64,000 nucleotides of DNA from Terriglobia bacterium (GTDB taxonomy: Bacteria; Acidobacteriota; Terriglobia; Bryobacterales; Bryobacteraceae). The position numbers and the translations under genes were made by a program. The DNA is taken from NCBI GenBank assembly GCA_021325235.1, contig JAJPHN010000051.1, forward strand, positions 124,001 to 188,000, read 5' to 3'. Position 1 is the first letter of the stretch, and each line of letters begins with the position of its first letter. Positions 46,727 through 55,641 of the stretch are shown here, piece after piece. The notes under the pieces were generated by a model that worked only from the letters and a program-made list of their open reading frames with translations, was not told the DNA's origin and did no database searches.

Positions 46727-47897
46727 TCGCATCCTGATCGCGTTCTGCGCGCTTCTTTTTGTGCCCGTGCTCTCCCGCGCACAATTGGCGGCCACTCCGC
46801 CCATGGGCTGGAATTCCTGGGAAACCTTCCGTCTCAACATCAGCGAGCAGCTAATCCGTTCTATCGCCGACGCCATGGTTGCTACCGGAATGAAGGAAGC
46901 TGGTTACGAGTACGTAATCGTCGATGCCGGATGGAAGGCCGCGGCGCGTAACGCGGATGGAACACTTGCCGTGAATGCAGCCCGTTTTCCTTCGGGCATG
47001 AAAGTGCTCGGCGACTATATCCACGCGCGCGGATTGAAATTCGGCCTGTACACCGATGCTGGGCGTAAGGACTGTGTGGCTGGAACGCCCGGCAGCCTCG
47101 GGCATGAAGAAACGGATGCCCGCACATTCGCTGCCTGGGGCGTCGATTTCGTTAAGGAAGACTGGTGCAATTCGGAGGGACTGAACGCACGCGCAGTGTA
47201 CTACAAGATGTACGCGGCTCTGCGAGCAACGGGACGGCCCATCGTTTTCAGCATTTGCGAATGGGGCGACAACAAACCGTGGCAGTGGGCGCCCGCATTC
47301 GCGCAAATGTGGCGTACCACAGGCGACGACAAGCCTTGCTGGGACTGCGGCCGCGAAACGATGAACAAACCCGGCGGCTATCCGCGCGGCTGGACGCTGA
47401 TTCTCGATGCGCAGATTCCGCTGGCGCGCTATGCTGCGCCGGGCCACTGGAACGATCCCGACATGCTCGAAGTTGGCCAGCCAGGTTTAACTATCGAGGA
47501 GTCACGCGCGCAGTTTAGCCTTTGGGCCATTCTCGCTGCTCCGCTCATCGCCACAAACGATTTGCGCTCCATGCGGCCGGCAATCTGTTCCATTCTCCTG
47601 AACAAGCAAGTGATCGCGGTAGACCAGGACAAACTCGGGCGGCAGGGCCATCGCATCAGCTCCCGCGATGGCGTGGAGATCTGGATTCGCGAGCTGAGTG
47701 GCGGCGACCGAGCAATCGTGCTTTTCAATCGCAACGAACGCGAGCGCGCACCGCATTTCCGTTGGAGTGAGATCGGCGGTGCCGGAACTTTACGCGATCT
47801 CTGGCGTGACACCGCAGTGCCTGCCGACCGAAACGGCTTCAAGGCCACCATACCTGCGCACGGTGTTCGAATGTTCCGCATCCACCCGCATTCCTGA
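46710..47897 (+). CDS. GH27 alpha-galactosidase
   Basis: 395 aa if started at TTG 46710, which gives a signal peptide (ILIAFCALLFVPVLSRAQ); the start is uncertain because only GGGAG lies 12 bases away. TPPMGWNSW, VDAGWK and GLYTDAGRKDC are GH27 motifs. The nucleophile is D151 in DFVKEDWCN, and the acid/base is the Asp in GHWNDPDMLEVG. It removes terminal alpha-galactose (or alpha-N-acetylgalactosamine) from glycans. A C-terminal beta domain is present. It overlaps the DUF6259-like gene by 17 bases. Confidence 0.92.
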   Translation: MKYVPDRILIAFCALLFVPVLSRAQLAATPPMGWNSWETFRLNISEQLIRSIADAMVATGMKEAGYEYVIVDAGWKAAARNADGTLAVNAARFPSGMKVLGDYIHARGLKFGLYTDAGRKDCVAGTPGSLGHEETDARTFAAWGVDFVKEDWCNSEGLNARAVYYKMYAALRATGRPIVFSICEWGDNKPWQWAPAFAQMWRTTGDDKPCWDCGRETMNKPGGYPRGWTLILDAQIPLARYAAPGHWNDPDMLEVGQPGLTIEESRAQFSLWAILAAPLIATNDLRSMRPAICSILLNKQVIAVDQDKLGRQGHRISSRDGVEIWIRELSGGDRAIVLFNRNERERAPHFRWSEIGGAGTLRDLWRDTAVPADRNGFKATIPAHGVRMFRIHPHS

Positions 47898-47902
47898 TCA
47901 CT

Positions 47903-49558
47903 TCAGCGCGCGTCTTCCCGGATGTGCAGAATGCGATCGCATGCCGGATGCCGGATGATCTGTTCGGTACCGCTCGGCCAGCGAATCTGAATTTCGCGAA
48001 TGCCGATTTCCGCACCCAATCCGAAGTGGGCGCGGCGATCGCTCGAAGACATAAATCCCGAACTCGTGCCTACCTGCGTAGAAAGTGTCCGGCCGGAGTT
48101 GGTGACGAGCTTGAGGCGCGCACCTATTGCATCGCGGTTACTTCGAGTGCCGGTGAGATCGAGCGTGATCCAGTGATTGTTACTCCCCGAATTGAGCAGG
48201 ATCCTAGGCGTCTCGTTCAGTCCCGTAATCACCAGGTCCGGGGCGCCGTCATTGTTCAGGTCCGCGCGAGCGCTGCCGCGGTGGAAGCCGATGGGCAGAA
48301 AATCCGGTCCCATTCTGTCCGAGACGTCGCTGAACGAGCGTCCCGCGTCGTTATGCCACATCGTATCGTGCTGCTTCGCGTTCGCACCGAGGTAATCCAC
48401 ATCGCCATTCGCCGAGTAAATGTCGGGCCAACCGTCGTTATCGTAATCGATGAAATGCGTGCTCCAGCCGGAAAAACTTCGGCTGAGCCGCTCGATGCCC
48501 GTCCGCGGCGATACATAGCTGAAAAGCCGGCCACGCTCGTTGTGAAAAAGCGCGAAGGTCTGCGCGTCGAGATCGTTGTAGAAGATGTCGGGCCAGCCAT
48601 CGTTGTCGTAGTCCGCCGTATCCGCGCCCATACCGGATACCGTCGAACCATTTTCGTTGTATGCCACGCCGTAGAGCAATCCCACTTCCTCGAACTTCCC
48701 GTGTCCGCGATTGAGATAAAGGAAATTGCGTTCCGTGTCGTTGGCGATGAAGACATCCATCAGCCCGTCGCCATTGAAATCGGCGGCCACGATGCCCATA
48801 CCCTTGCCGGCTGATTTGCCGAACCCCGAATTCTCGGTAACGTCCTCGAACTTGCCATGCCCCAGGTTGTGATAGAGCCGGTTTGGTGTGCTGCGATAAC
48901 GCGTGGGACTGCAGTAAACTTCAGTGATTCCGTCCGAAGCGAAACATCGAATATCGCTCTCCGGCGTCCAGGTGGTGTATTCGGAGACCGCAAGGTCCAG
49001 TAAGCCGTCGTTATCGTAATCGAACCAGACCGCTGCGACACTGATGATATCTCGCGGCTTGGTGTCGATTCCTGACATTGCGGTCACATCGCTGAACGTG
49101 CCGTCGCCGTTGTTGTGATAGAGAACATCGCGTCCGGCGCTCGCCAGGAAGAGGTCCGGATGTCCGTCATTGTCGTAATCGCCAACGGCAATCCCGAAGC
49201 TGTAGCTTAGCTTCGCACCCTCAAGCCCGGCTTTTCGGGTTACCTCATCGAAAGTGCCGTCGCCGCGATTGCGCAGGAGCGCGTTGAAGTAAGAGGGATC
49301 CGTCTTGCGCAACTCGGGGAGCGGCGAACCGTTTGTGAAGAACAGATCGATGTTGCCGTCGCCGTCGTAATCAAAGGCCGCAACCCCGCCGCACATGCTG
49401 CCGACGAAATACTTGTGTCCCGGATAGCCGTTTCGGGTTCTATACGAGAACCGCGACAGCATCGCGACGTTCCTGAACTGTGGCCGAGTGTTTGCGCCGC
49501 CGGTCTCCACAGCAGCAAGAATCGCGCCCAGCAACGTGGCAGCAAACAGCCATTTCAT
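47903..49558 (-). CDS. CRTAC1-family protein, copy 3
   Basis: 551 aa from ATG 49558. Signal peptide MKWLFAATLLGAILAAVE. Repeats include DYDGDGNIDLFFTNG, DYDNDGHPDLFLASA and DFNGDGLMDVFIAND, and an ASPIC/UnbV tail ends the protein (GLGAEIGIREIQIRWPSG). It is more divergent than copies 1 and 2, lacking their NSATP(N/L)K start. It is translationally coupled to the SDR gene of the apiose operon (ATGA overlap), so it may be expressed with apiose catabolism. Confidence 0.9.
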   Translation of the reverse strand: MKWLFAATLLGAILAAVETGGANTRPQFRNVAMLSRFSYRTRNGYPGHKYFVGSMCGGVAAFDYDGDGNIDLFFTNGSPLPELRKTDPSYFNALLRNRGDGTFDEVTRKAGLEGAKLSYSFGIAVGDYDNDGHPDLFLASAGRDVLYHNNGDGTFSDVTAMSGIDTKPRDIISVAAVWFDYDNDGLLDLAVSEYTTWTPESDIRCFASDGITEVYCSPTRYRSTPNRLYHNLGHGKFEDVTENSGFGKSAGKGMGIVAADFNGDGLMDVFIANDTERNFLYLNRGHGKFEEVGLLYGVAYNENGSTVSGMGADTADYDNDGWPDIFYNDLDAQTFALFHNERGRLFSYVSPRTGIERLSRSFSGWSTHFIDYDNDGWPDIYSANGDVDYLGANAKQHDTMWHNDAGRSFSDVSDRMGPDFLPIGFHRGSARADLNNDGAPDLVITGLNETPRILLNSGSNNHWITLDLTGTRSNRDAIGARLKLVTNSGRTLSTQVGTSSGFMSSSDRRAHFGLGAEIGIREIQIRWPSGTEQIIRHPACDRILHIREDAR

Positions 49559-50328
49559 CTGCGTAGCGTAAGGGGATGATACAACGACTGTCCGCCATCC
49601 ACCGAGATCACCTGTCCTGTCACATGCCGGGCCTCTTCCGAAGCGAGCCACACAACCGTATGCGCGTGATCTTCGGCTTCAGCAAGCGTTCCGGTGGGGA
49701 TCATGGTCAGGTAGTCCTCGATTGCTACATTGCGAGCGGCGGCCGTGTCGCGTAGCATGGCCGAGTCCGTCATGCCCGGACAGATACAGTTCACGGTTAT
49801 TCCATGTGGTGCTGCTTCCACGGCCAGACAGCGCGCGAAATGAATCGCAGCCGCTTTGGCTGCGCAATACGCGATCTGATTCGTGCGCGTGATCCATCCG
49901 GCGATAGAAGAAATCACCACGATTCGACCAGCTCGCTGCATCGTCATGCGTCGTAACGCGGCTTGCGAGCACAGAAATACTCCCTTCGCATCCACCGCAA
50001 AGGTTTCATCCCAGTCCTGCTCGGGGAGGGTTTCACACGAACCGGCACGAAATACGCCAGCGTTGTTTACCAGCAACCACAACGGTCCAAAGCGCTGCTC
50101 GGCGGCTTCAAAGAGGTTTTGCACATCTGCTGGTCGCGTGACATCGGCTGCTAGACCAGCCACCTCGAATCTGTCCTGCTTCAGCTTCTGTTCCGCGATT
50201 TCGGTCGCCTCCGGATCGCGATCGTTGATCACGACGCGCATTCCTCGCTCGCACAAGACCCGCGAAATGACAAACCCGATCCCGCGTGCGGCACCTGTGA
50301 CCAGAGCGGTTTTCCCGGCCAGGCTCAC
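49555..50328 (-). CDS. SDR-family oxidoreductase
   Basis: 257 aa from GTG 50328. Classical SDR features: TGAARGIG (residues 11-18), NNAG (88-91), catalytic Ser140/141, Tyr154 and Lys158 (YCAAK), and a C-terminal VISVDGGQS. It should reduce or oxidise a small alcohol or ketone with NAD(P). It is co-transcribed with the ketopantoate-reductase-like gene (GTGA overlap) and downstream of the apionate genes. In that context it may act on a C4 sugar such as erythrulose; this is inference. Confidence 0.9.
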   Translation of the reverse strand: MSLAGKTALVTGAARGIGFVISRVLCERGMRVVINDRDPEATEIAEQKLKQDRFEVAGLAADVTRPADVQNLFEAAEQRFGPLWLLVNNAGVFRAGSCETLPEQDWDETFAVDAKGVFLCSQAALRRMTMQRAGRIVVISSIAGWITRTNQIAYCAAKAAAIHFARCLAVEAAPHGITVNCICPGMTDSAMLRDTAAARNVAIEDYLTMIPTGTLAEAEDHAHTVVWLASEEARHVTGQVISVDGGQSLYHPLTLRR

Positions 50329-51260
50329 TCGGCCTCTCCGTGGGTCGCGGGGCGCCGGTACTCGCGTCCTTTCATCAACTCCGTGATCGCTGTATTGTAT
50401 GGCGCCGAGAGCCCAAGCGTTTCGCTTTCTCGCGCCACGTATCCATTCAGCGCATCGATTTCGGTGCGCCGCCCGCGAGCCAGGTGCTGCGCCATCGAGA
50501 CGCGGTGAAATTTATGCGAGCAGTACTCTTTCACTGTCGCAACCGGATCCGGGTCATCGAGCACTATGCCTTTTGCCTTCGCGAGCGCCAAGGCTTCCTC
50601 CAGAACTCTTGTCTGGAACTGGTCAAGCTCCGGTACTTTCCGGATGTGTCCCGGACGCAGACCAGTGATCGCGCATATTGCATTGATTCCGCAGTTGTGG
50701 ACGAACTTGCTCCAGATTGTGGCAATGATATCCTCCACTAACACCGGATGCAGCCCGGCGCGCTCGAAGAGATCGCATACTCTGAGCAGCCGCGCGGAAC
50801 GCGAGTGGTCCAACTCACCCAGGTAGGTTGGTCCATTATTCGTATGGCGAACGAAACCGGGTTCAGCAATATCCCCGCTCTGGAAACTGAGCCCGGCGAG
50901 TACCCGCCGGGGGCCCACAACCTCGCTCAGAATCTCGATGTTCCCCATACCGTTTTGAATCGTGAGGCAGAAGCCTTCGGGCTTGAGCACCTGACTCGCC
51001 GCCTGAGCTGCATCGCGCGTAGAATACGCATTGACGGCTATCAGTACCGCATCGGCAGAAGGCGCCCGCTGCGCATCGGTGAAAGCCTCTGCGCGAATTT
51101 CAAAACTGCCTGTCAGGCCCTCAACTCGCAACCCGTTCTCGGCGATGCGCTCGATGTGTTCCTTCCAGATATCTACGAACGCGACCTGCACACCTATTCG
51201 CGCCAGATTGCCGCCGTAAACGCAACCCATGTTCCCGGCGCCGATGATCACCCATTGCAT
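50325..51260 (-). CDS. Ketopantoate reductase-like (ApbA/PanE family) oxidoreductase
   Basis: 311 aa. GAGNMG (residues 7-12) is the nucleotide-binding loop, IQNGMGN is the ApbA active-site Asn segment, and IIATIWSKFVHNCGINAICAITG supplies the catalytic Lys. The family makes pantoate, but its genomic place between an SDR and the apionate enzymes argues for another 2-keto substrate. It starts nine bases after the TIM-barrel gene. Confidence 0.88.
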   Translation of the reverse strand: MQWVIIGAGNMGCVYGGNLARIGVQVAFVDIWKEHIERIAENGLRVEGLTGSFEIRAEAFTDAQRAPSADAVLIAVNAYSTRDAAQAASQVLKPEGFCLTIQNGMGNIEILSEVVGPRRVLAGLSFQSGDIAEPGFVRHTNNGPTYLGELDHSRSARLLRVCDLFERAGLHPVLVEDIIATIWSKFVHNCGINAICAITGLRPGHIRKVPELDQFQTRVLEEALALAKAKGIVLDDPDPVATVKEYCSHKFHRVSMAQHLARGRRTEIDALNGYVARESETLGLSAPYNTAITELMKGREYRRPATHGEAE

Positions 51261-51269
51261 GGTTTTTTC

Positions 51270-52067
51270 TCAGTCTGCGATAAGCGTCCGGAGATAACGA
51301 ATGCTCTCCTCGCACCAGCGCTTCTCTTTCGCTGCGGTTTCTTCGAGGGTCGATTCGGGCGGCGGCCAGAGTTCGAGAATGACGGTTCCTGTAGCGCCAA
51401 GCGACCCCAGCCGTTCAAGGAGACAACGCACATCCAGCATGCCTTTTCCGGCCGGCGCGCCGCTGATCCGAAATCCCATCTGATGCGGTTCGCGCACAAC
51501 GATGAAATCCTTGATATGCAGACTGACCGTCTGAGGGCCCAGAGTCTCCACGATCTGCTCGGGTCCTTCAAGCGCGCCAAAAGAGTTGGCCGTATCGAGA
51601 CAGATCCCGACATGTGCGTCCGCTATTTCGCTGATAATCGCTGAGAGGACGCGCGCGCGAAATCGGTCGTGATTCTCCAGAGCGAGCGTGACACCTGCGT
51701 CGCGCAGACGGGGCACGATTGCCCGCACTACGCGCACGACCTCGGCCGGCGGGGGCTCATAGCCGGGAGCATCGATGACGGCCCGCAGAGTCCGCGAATT
51801 GCATGCGCCGCAAAGTTGGATGTATTCCTCAATCTTGCGCTCCGAAAGGCCGCGCAGCCCCAATTCCAGTTCGATTCCCGCCCGATCCGCCACATCGCGA
51901 ATGACTGAGATTTGCTTCGAATCCGCCTGATGCAGCGGAATATTATCCGCGATTTGCACAACGTGTAGCCCTAATTCCTGCGCACGCCGGATCAGACCTG
52001 CGGCATCCATGCAACCGGCATTCAGCTGCCATGCGCACGCGTATGACCCGAGGCCGAGCCTTCTCAT
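51270..52067 (-). CDS. Xylose-isomerase-like TIM-barrel protein, candidate 3-oxo-isoapionate decarboxylase
   Basis: 265 aa. Metal ligands expected in this superfamily are present: Glu131 (LENHDRF), Asp158 (GICLDTANS), His184 (SLHIKDF) and Glu232 (VILELW). The start (LGLGSYACAW) and VVQIADNIPLH are typical of sugar-phosphate isomerase/epimerase-like proteins. It overlaps the ApnO-like gene by four bases. OiaC, which decarboxylates 3-oxo-isoapionate to L-erythrulose, is a member of this fold, so the position strongly suggests that role. A generic epimerase is the alternative. Confidence 0.7.
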   Translation of the reverse strand: MRRLGLGSYACAWQLNAGCMDAAGLIRRAQELGLHVVQIADNIPLHQADSKQISVIRDVADRAGIELELGLRGLSERKIEEYIQLCGACNSRTLRAVIDAPGYEPPPAEVVRVVRAIVPRLRDAGVTLALENHDRFRARVLSAIISEIADAHVGICLDTANSFGALEGPEQIVETLGPQTVSLHIKDFIVVREPHQMGFRISGAPAGKGMLDVRCLLERLGSLGATGTVILELWPPPESTLEETAAKEKRWCEESIRYLRTLIAD

Positions 52068-52915
52068 TTGCGGCCGAATGTTGCCGCCGAGGTGATCGCT
52101 TTGATTTCGCCCAGTACGTTCTCCGGCTCAAAGACTCTCTTCCAATCCGGTTGCAGCAAAAACTTCTTGCCGCGTTCGATGGCCAGCAGGGCACCGTCAG
52201 AGAACGGTGAGCCTACGTATCCGAACAGAATGCCGATATCGATATTGATGTGGCCGAGAATGAAATCGCGCGCAGCTTCTTCCGGTACTCCGCGCTCTAC
52301 CGCTTCGTCAATAGCTTCTTTGATGACCACCATGCACGTGGCAACCACGGTTTCCGAGAGCGCCGGCTCAAGAATCGCCATCTGCTCCACGGTGACGCGA
52401 TGCGCCTTCATCACGGGCGCGAACATCTCGCGGCAGATCGCCTCGCCGACCGCATAGTCGCTTTCCGGCCCCTGCATCAGGGCGCAGACAATATTCTGCC
52501 GCGCCCTAATCGCTCCGAAGAAATCGCGGCGCGCTTCAGGATCGGTCTCATCGTTCACCACCGGCGGATGACAAGGGTGCGTGACGAAGTAAGTAATGTC
52601 TGCGCGCTCCGGCAAGTCGCCGCTGTAGGGAGCAGCCGGATCAAGGCAGATGACCATAGCGCCGCTGCGCAGGCCGGAAACGATCGAAGGCGCAATACTG
52701 CCGATCAGTGCATCGGGTAGCGCAAGAATCGCGATATCGGCCGCGGCCACGGCCTGATCGTGCGGTGTGATCTCCAGACCGCGAGCGTGCAACCGCTCAA
52801 TGCCAGCCGCACTGATCTCGACATAAAGCAGGTTATGCTCCGAGCGGCGCAGGTTCTCGGCGATACGGCATCCCATTTTGCCGCCTGCGCCGAACACAGC
52901 AATGGTGCGTGCCAT
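52064..52915 (-). CDS. apnO: D-apionate oxidoisomerase candidate (phosphogluconate dehydrogenase C-terminal family)
   Basis: 283 aa. The Rossmann loop is GAGGKMG (residues 9-15). THPCHPPVVNDE, ALMQGPESDYA and LEPALSETVVATC are motifs of the PGDH_C-type family that includes ApnO. ApnO oxidises and rearranges D-apionate to 3-oxo-isoapionate with NAD. The divergent neighbour is an ApnL-type lactonase, which supplies D-apionate, so the assignment is supported by context as well as by sequence. Other members of the family are uncharacterised. Confidence 0.78.
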   Translation of the reverse strand: MARTIAVFGAGGKMGCRIAENLRRSEHNLLYVEISAAGIERLHARGLEITPHDQAVAAADIAILALPDALIGSIAPSIVSGLRSGAMVICLDPAAPYSGDLPERADITYFVTHPCHPPVVNDETDPEARRDFFGAIRARQNIVCALMQGPESDYAVGEAICREMFAPVMKAHRVTVEQMAILEPALSETVVATCMVVIKEAIDEAVERGVPEEAARDFILGHINIDIGILFGYVGSPFSDGALLAIERGKKFLLQPDWKRVFEPENVLGEIKAITSAATFGRK

Positions 52916-53060
52916 GTAGCCATTCTAGGCATCCGCAGACACTCAATTCTGTGTGCTTTGCGGCGGAGTTTCCAATGGATCGATCAGTATCGTAATAGAA
53001 CCGCACAGTTTCCTCAGAGCTTTCAGGCACCGGCCTTCAGTAGACTGGAAATCCATCCAG

Positions 53061-54608
53061 ATGCCCCCGCCCGCCGTCCACGAGTTGCGCGCCGGATTGC
53101 TCATGTGTCAGTACACGAAAGGCTCTGTGCGCCACATTCGGTTGGGCAACTGCGAAATTCTCCAGCATGTCTATTTCGCCCTCCGCGGCCAGCGCTGGGA
53201 AACCATACCGCTTCTGATTAAACGAGAAGAAATTCGAGCGCGTGATCTCAGCTTCGAAATAGAGCTTGAAGTCGAGCACAAAGAGGGTGAACTCGCGTTT
53301 TTCTGGCGCGGACGGATCACCGGAACCGAAGACGGACGCATCTCGTATGCAACAACGGGCGAGGCGCAAAGCGATTTTCTGCGCAATCGCATTGGACTGT
53401 GCGTCCTGCATCCTGCCCAAAGTTGCCGCGGTCTCGAATGTATGCTCTTGCATGCCGACGGTTCCACTGAAATCAGCCGCTTCCCCGATTTGATCTCGCC
53501 ACATCAGCCGTTCTTCAATCTGCGCGGCATCACGTACCGTCCGATACCGGGCATAACCGCTGAAACGCTCTTTGGCGGCGACGTGTTCGAAACGGAAGAC
53601 CAGCGCAACTGGAGCGACGCCTCGTTCAAAACATATTCCACTCCGCTGTCAATCCAGTATCCGGCGCAGGTGCGGCGCGGTGACGAAGTCTCACAGCAGG
53701 TTGAGCTGCGTGTGACGGCAGAGTCACCCATGCAAAGCGCCGCAGCTCATTCGCCGGTCAGCATCGCCGTGGACACGGAAGCCGCTTCCCCGATGCCATG
53801 GCTCGGTGTCGTTTGGGAACCTCAGATTCCGATCGGCGGCTTCGATTTTTTCCGGCTTGAGCTGGATCTGAGAAAACCTGGCTGGCAAGACGATCTGGCG
53901 CAGGCTGCCGCGATCGGTGTACGGCTCGAAATCGCCGCGCTGGCGACCAGCAAAGCTGATCTCGAAAACCTGCGGTCTGTCGTTGAGCCATTTCTTGCAA
54001 AAGTCATCCGGTTCGCTGTCTTCGACCCCGTAACAAATGTTTCAGATCCTGCCTTGCTCGCCGTGACCCGCTCGCTCTTGGCTCCGCTGCCCGTAGGCGG
54101 CGGATCGCATAAGTACTTCGCTGAACTGAATCGTAATCGCGAAATTGCATTGGGCGGCGATTTCGTTGTTTGGCCTGTCGATCCGCAGGTGCATGCTGAT
54201 GACGCGGAAACAGCGATCGAAAATCTCGCCGGTCAAACTCCGCAACTGGAAACAGCACGAAGCTTCTGCGGCAATCGCGGTCTACACATTTCGCCCGTCG
54301 CGGTGCCGAAATTCGACGGTAACGAGGGCTGGTGCACCATCTGCCTGAAAAATCTCGCTCTCGCAGGAGCCCGCTCGCTGACGTTTGCGCGCGCGCTGCC
54401 ACTGATCGAGGAAGTCGCTCGGTTTCGGGCGGATCAGGTTGTGGCCTGTACATCTTCAGATCCGCTCGCAGCCGATGCACTGATTCTGCGTAAAGGCCGG
54501 AAGTCGTTCGCCTGGGTGGTGAATTTGCGTAATCGAGCGCAGAACGTCGAACTTGCAAACCGCTCGTTTTCACTCGATTCATACGGAATTGTTCGGGTCC
54601 AGTTGTAG
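53061..54608 (+). CDS. apnL: D-apionate lactonase (ApnL family)
   Basis: 515 aa from ATG 53061; the longer open frame upstream is not family sequence. The N-terminal domain has SVRHIRLGNCEILQHVYFA and the family landmark ETEDQRNWSDASFKTY (residues 177-192), also ISPHQPF. The middle barrel has VGGGSHKYFAELNRNR (345-360) and DPQVHADD (374-381). A small beta domain closes it. ApnL hydrolyses D-apionolactone, the product of D-apiose dehydrogenase, to D-apionate. The barrel seems compact. No signal peptide, so cytoplasmic. It is followed after seven bases by the dehydrogenase candidate. Confidence 0.85.
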   Translation: MPPPAVHELRAGLLMCQYTKGSVRHIRLGNCEILQHVYFALRGQRWETIPLLIKREEIRARDLSFEIELEVEHKEGELAFFWRGRITGTEDGRISYATTGEAQSDFLRNRIGLCVLHPAQSCRGLECMLLHADGSTEISRFPDLISPHQPFFNLRGITYRPIPGITAETLFGGDVFETEDQRNWSDASFKTYSTPLSIQYPAQVRRGDEVSQQVELRVTAESPMQSAAAHSPVSIAVDTEAASPMPWLGVVWEPQIPIGGFDFFRLELDLRKPGWQDDLAQAAAIGVRLEIAALATSKADLENLRSVVEPFLAKVIRFAVFDPVTNVSDPALLAVTRSLLAPLPVGGGSHKYFAELNRNREIALGGDFVVWPVDPQVHADDAETAIENLAGQTPQLETARSFCGNRGLHISPVAVPKFDGNEGWCTICLKNLALAGARSLTFARALPLIEEVARFRADQVVACTSSDPLAADALILRKGRKSFAWVVNLRNRAQNVELANRSFSLDSYGIVRVQL

Positions 54609-54615
54609 AGGGTAA

Positions 54616-55641
54616 ATGCCCCCGCTTCGTTTCGCGCTCTTCGGCACTGGTTTCTGGTCGAGATTCCAGCTTGCCGCCTGGCAGGAGGTTGGCGGCGTCG
54701 AATGCGTTGCTCTCGCCAATCGCACCGCGGACAAGGCAGTGCGCGTCGCAGATGATCTCGGGCTACGGGCCCACATCTACACGGACCCGGAAGCGCTCCT
54801 CGCGAACGAGCAGCTCGATTTCGTCGATGTCGTGAGCAGCGTCGAAACGCACGGTCCGCTGGTGCACTTGGCCGCCGCGCACGGCTTACCTGTCATTTGC
54901 CAGAAACCGCTCGCTGATGACTGGCGCCAGGTGCAGAATATGGTGCGCGAGTGCGAACGCCGCGCGCTCCCGTTTTTCGTGCATGAAAACTGGCGATGGC
55001 AGGCGCCCATACGGAAAGTAAAGCAGTTGCTTTTGCGTCCTGAAGCCGGCCCTGTCTATCGCGGGCGGCTGCGCATGGTGAGCTCGTTCCCGATCTTCGA
55101 AAATCAGCCCTCGCTCAAAACGCTGGAGCGCTTTCTTGTGATGGATATGGGTTCCCACATCCTGGATGTAGTGCGGTTTCTCTTTGGCGAGCCCGCCAGC
55201 ATCTATTGCACACTCGCCCGAGTACGGCCTGACATCCAGGGTGAAGATGTCGCAACGATTATCCTCAGAACGGCCACGAACGCCACGATCGTCTGCGAAC
55301 TCGGTTACGCCGGCACACCCCTCGAACACGACCACTTCCCGCAGACCGTGGCCTTTATCGAATGCAGAGATGCTTCGATCGAGCTTGGCCCGCATTATTG
55401 CGTGCGCCTGACAACCAAGCGCGGAACGGAAACCCTGCGCGCTGCTCCGGCACGCTATGAATGGTCCGATCCTGCCTACGAAGTGGTGCACGCCAGCATT
55501 GTCGATTGCCACCGCGACCTGCTGGCTGGCCTGCGCGGTCAGCACGAACCGGAAACCAGTGCCGCCGACAATCTCAAAACGATGCGCCTCGTCTTCAGCG
55601 CATACGATTCGGCGCAGACGAACCGTGTGATCGAACTCTAG
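54616..55641 (+). CDS. apsD: Gfo/Idh/MocA oxidoreductase, candidate D-apiose dehydrogenase
   Basis: 341 aa with AGAGGG before the ATG. GTGFWSRFQLAAW is the nucleotide-binding start. The QKP triad (96-98) replaces the common EKP, and VHENWRWQ (122-129) and DMGSHILDVVRFLFG line the active site. ApsD, which oxidises D-apiose to D-apionolactone with NAD, belongs to this family. The gene is in the same two-gene unit as apnL, so its product would be the lactonase's substrate. Dehydrogenases of this family vary widely in substrate, so the symbol is provisional. The stop overlaps that of the GH140 gene by four bases. Confidence 0.75.
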   Translation: MPPLRFALFGTGFWSRFQLAAWQEVGGVECVALANRTADKAVRVADDLGLRAHIYTDPEALLANEQLDFVDVVSSVETHGPLVHLAAAHGLPVICQKPLADDWRQVQNMVRECERRALPFFVHENWRWQAPIRKVKQLLLRPEAGPVYRGRLRMVSSFPIFENQPSLKTLERFLVMDMGSHILDVVRFLFGEPASIYCTLARVRPDIQGEDVATIILRTATNATIVCELGYAGTPLEHDHFPQTVAFIECRDASIELGPHYCVRLTTKRGTETLRAAPARYEWSDPAYEVVHASIVDCHRDLLAGLRGQHEPETSAADNLKTMRLVFSAYDSAQTNRVIEL

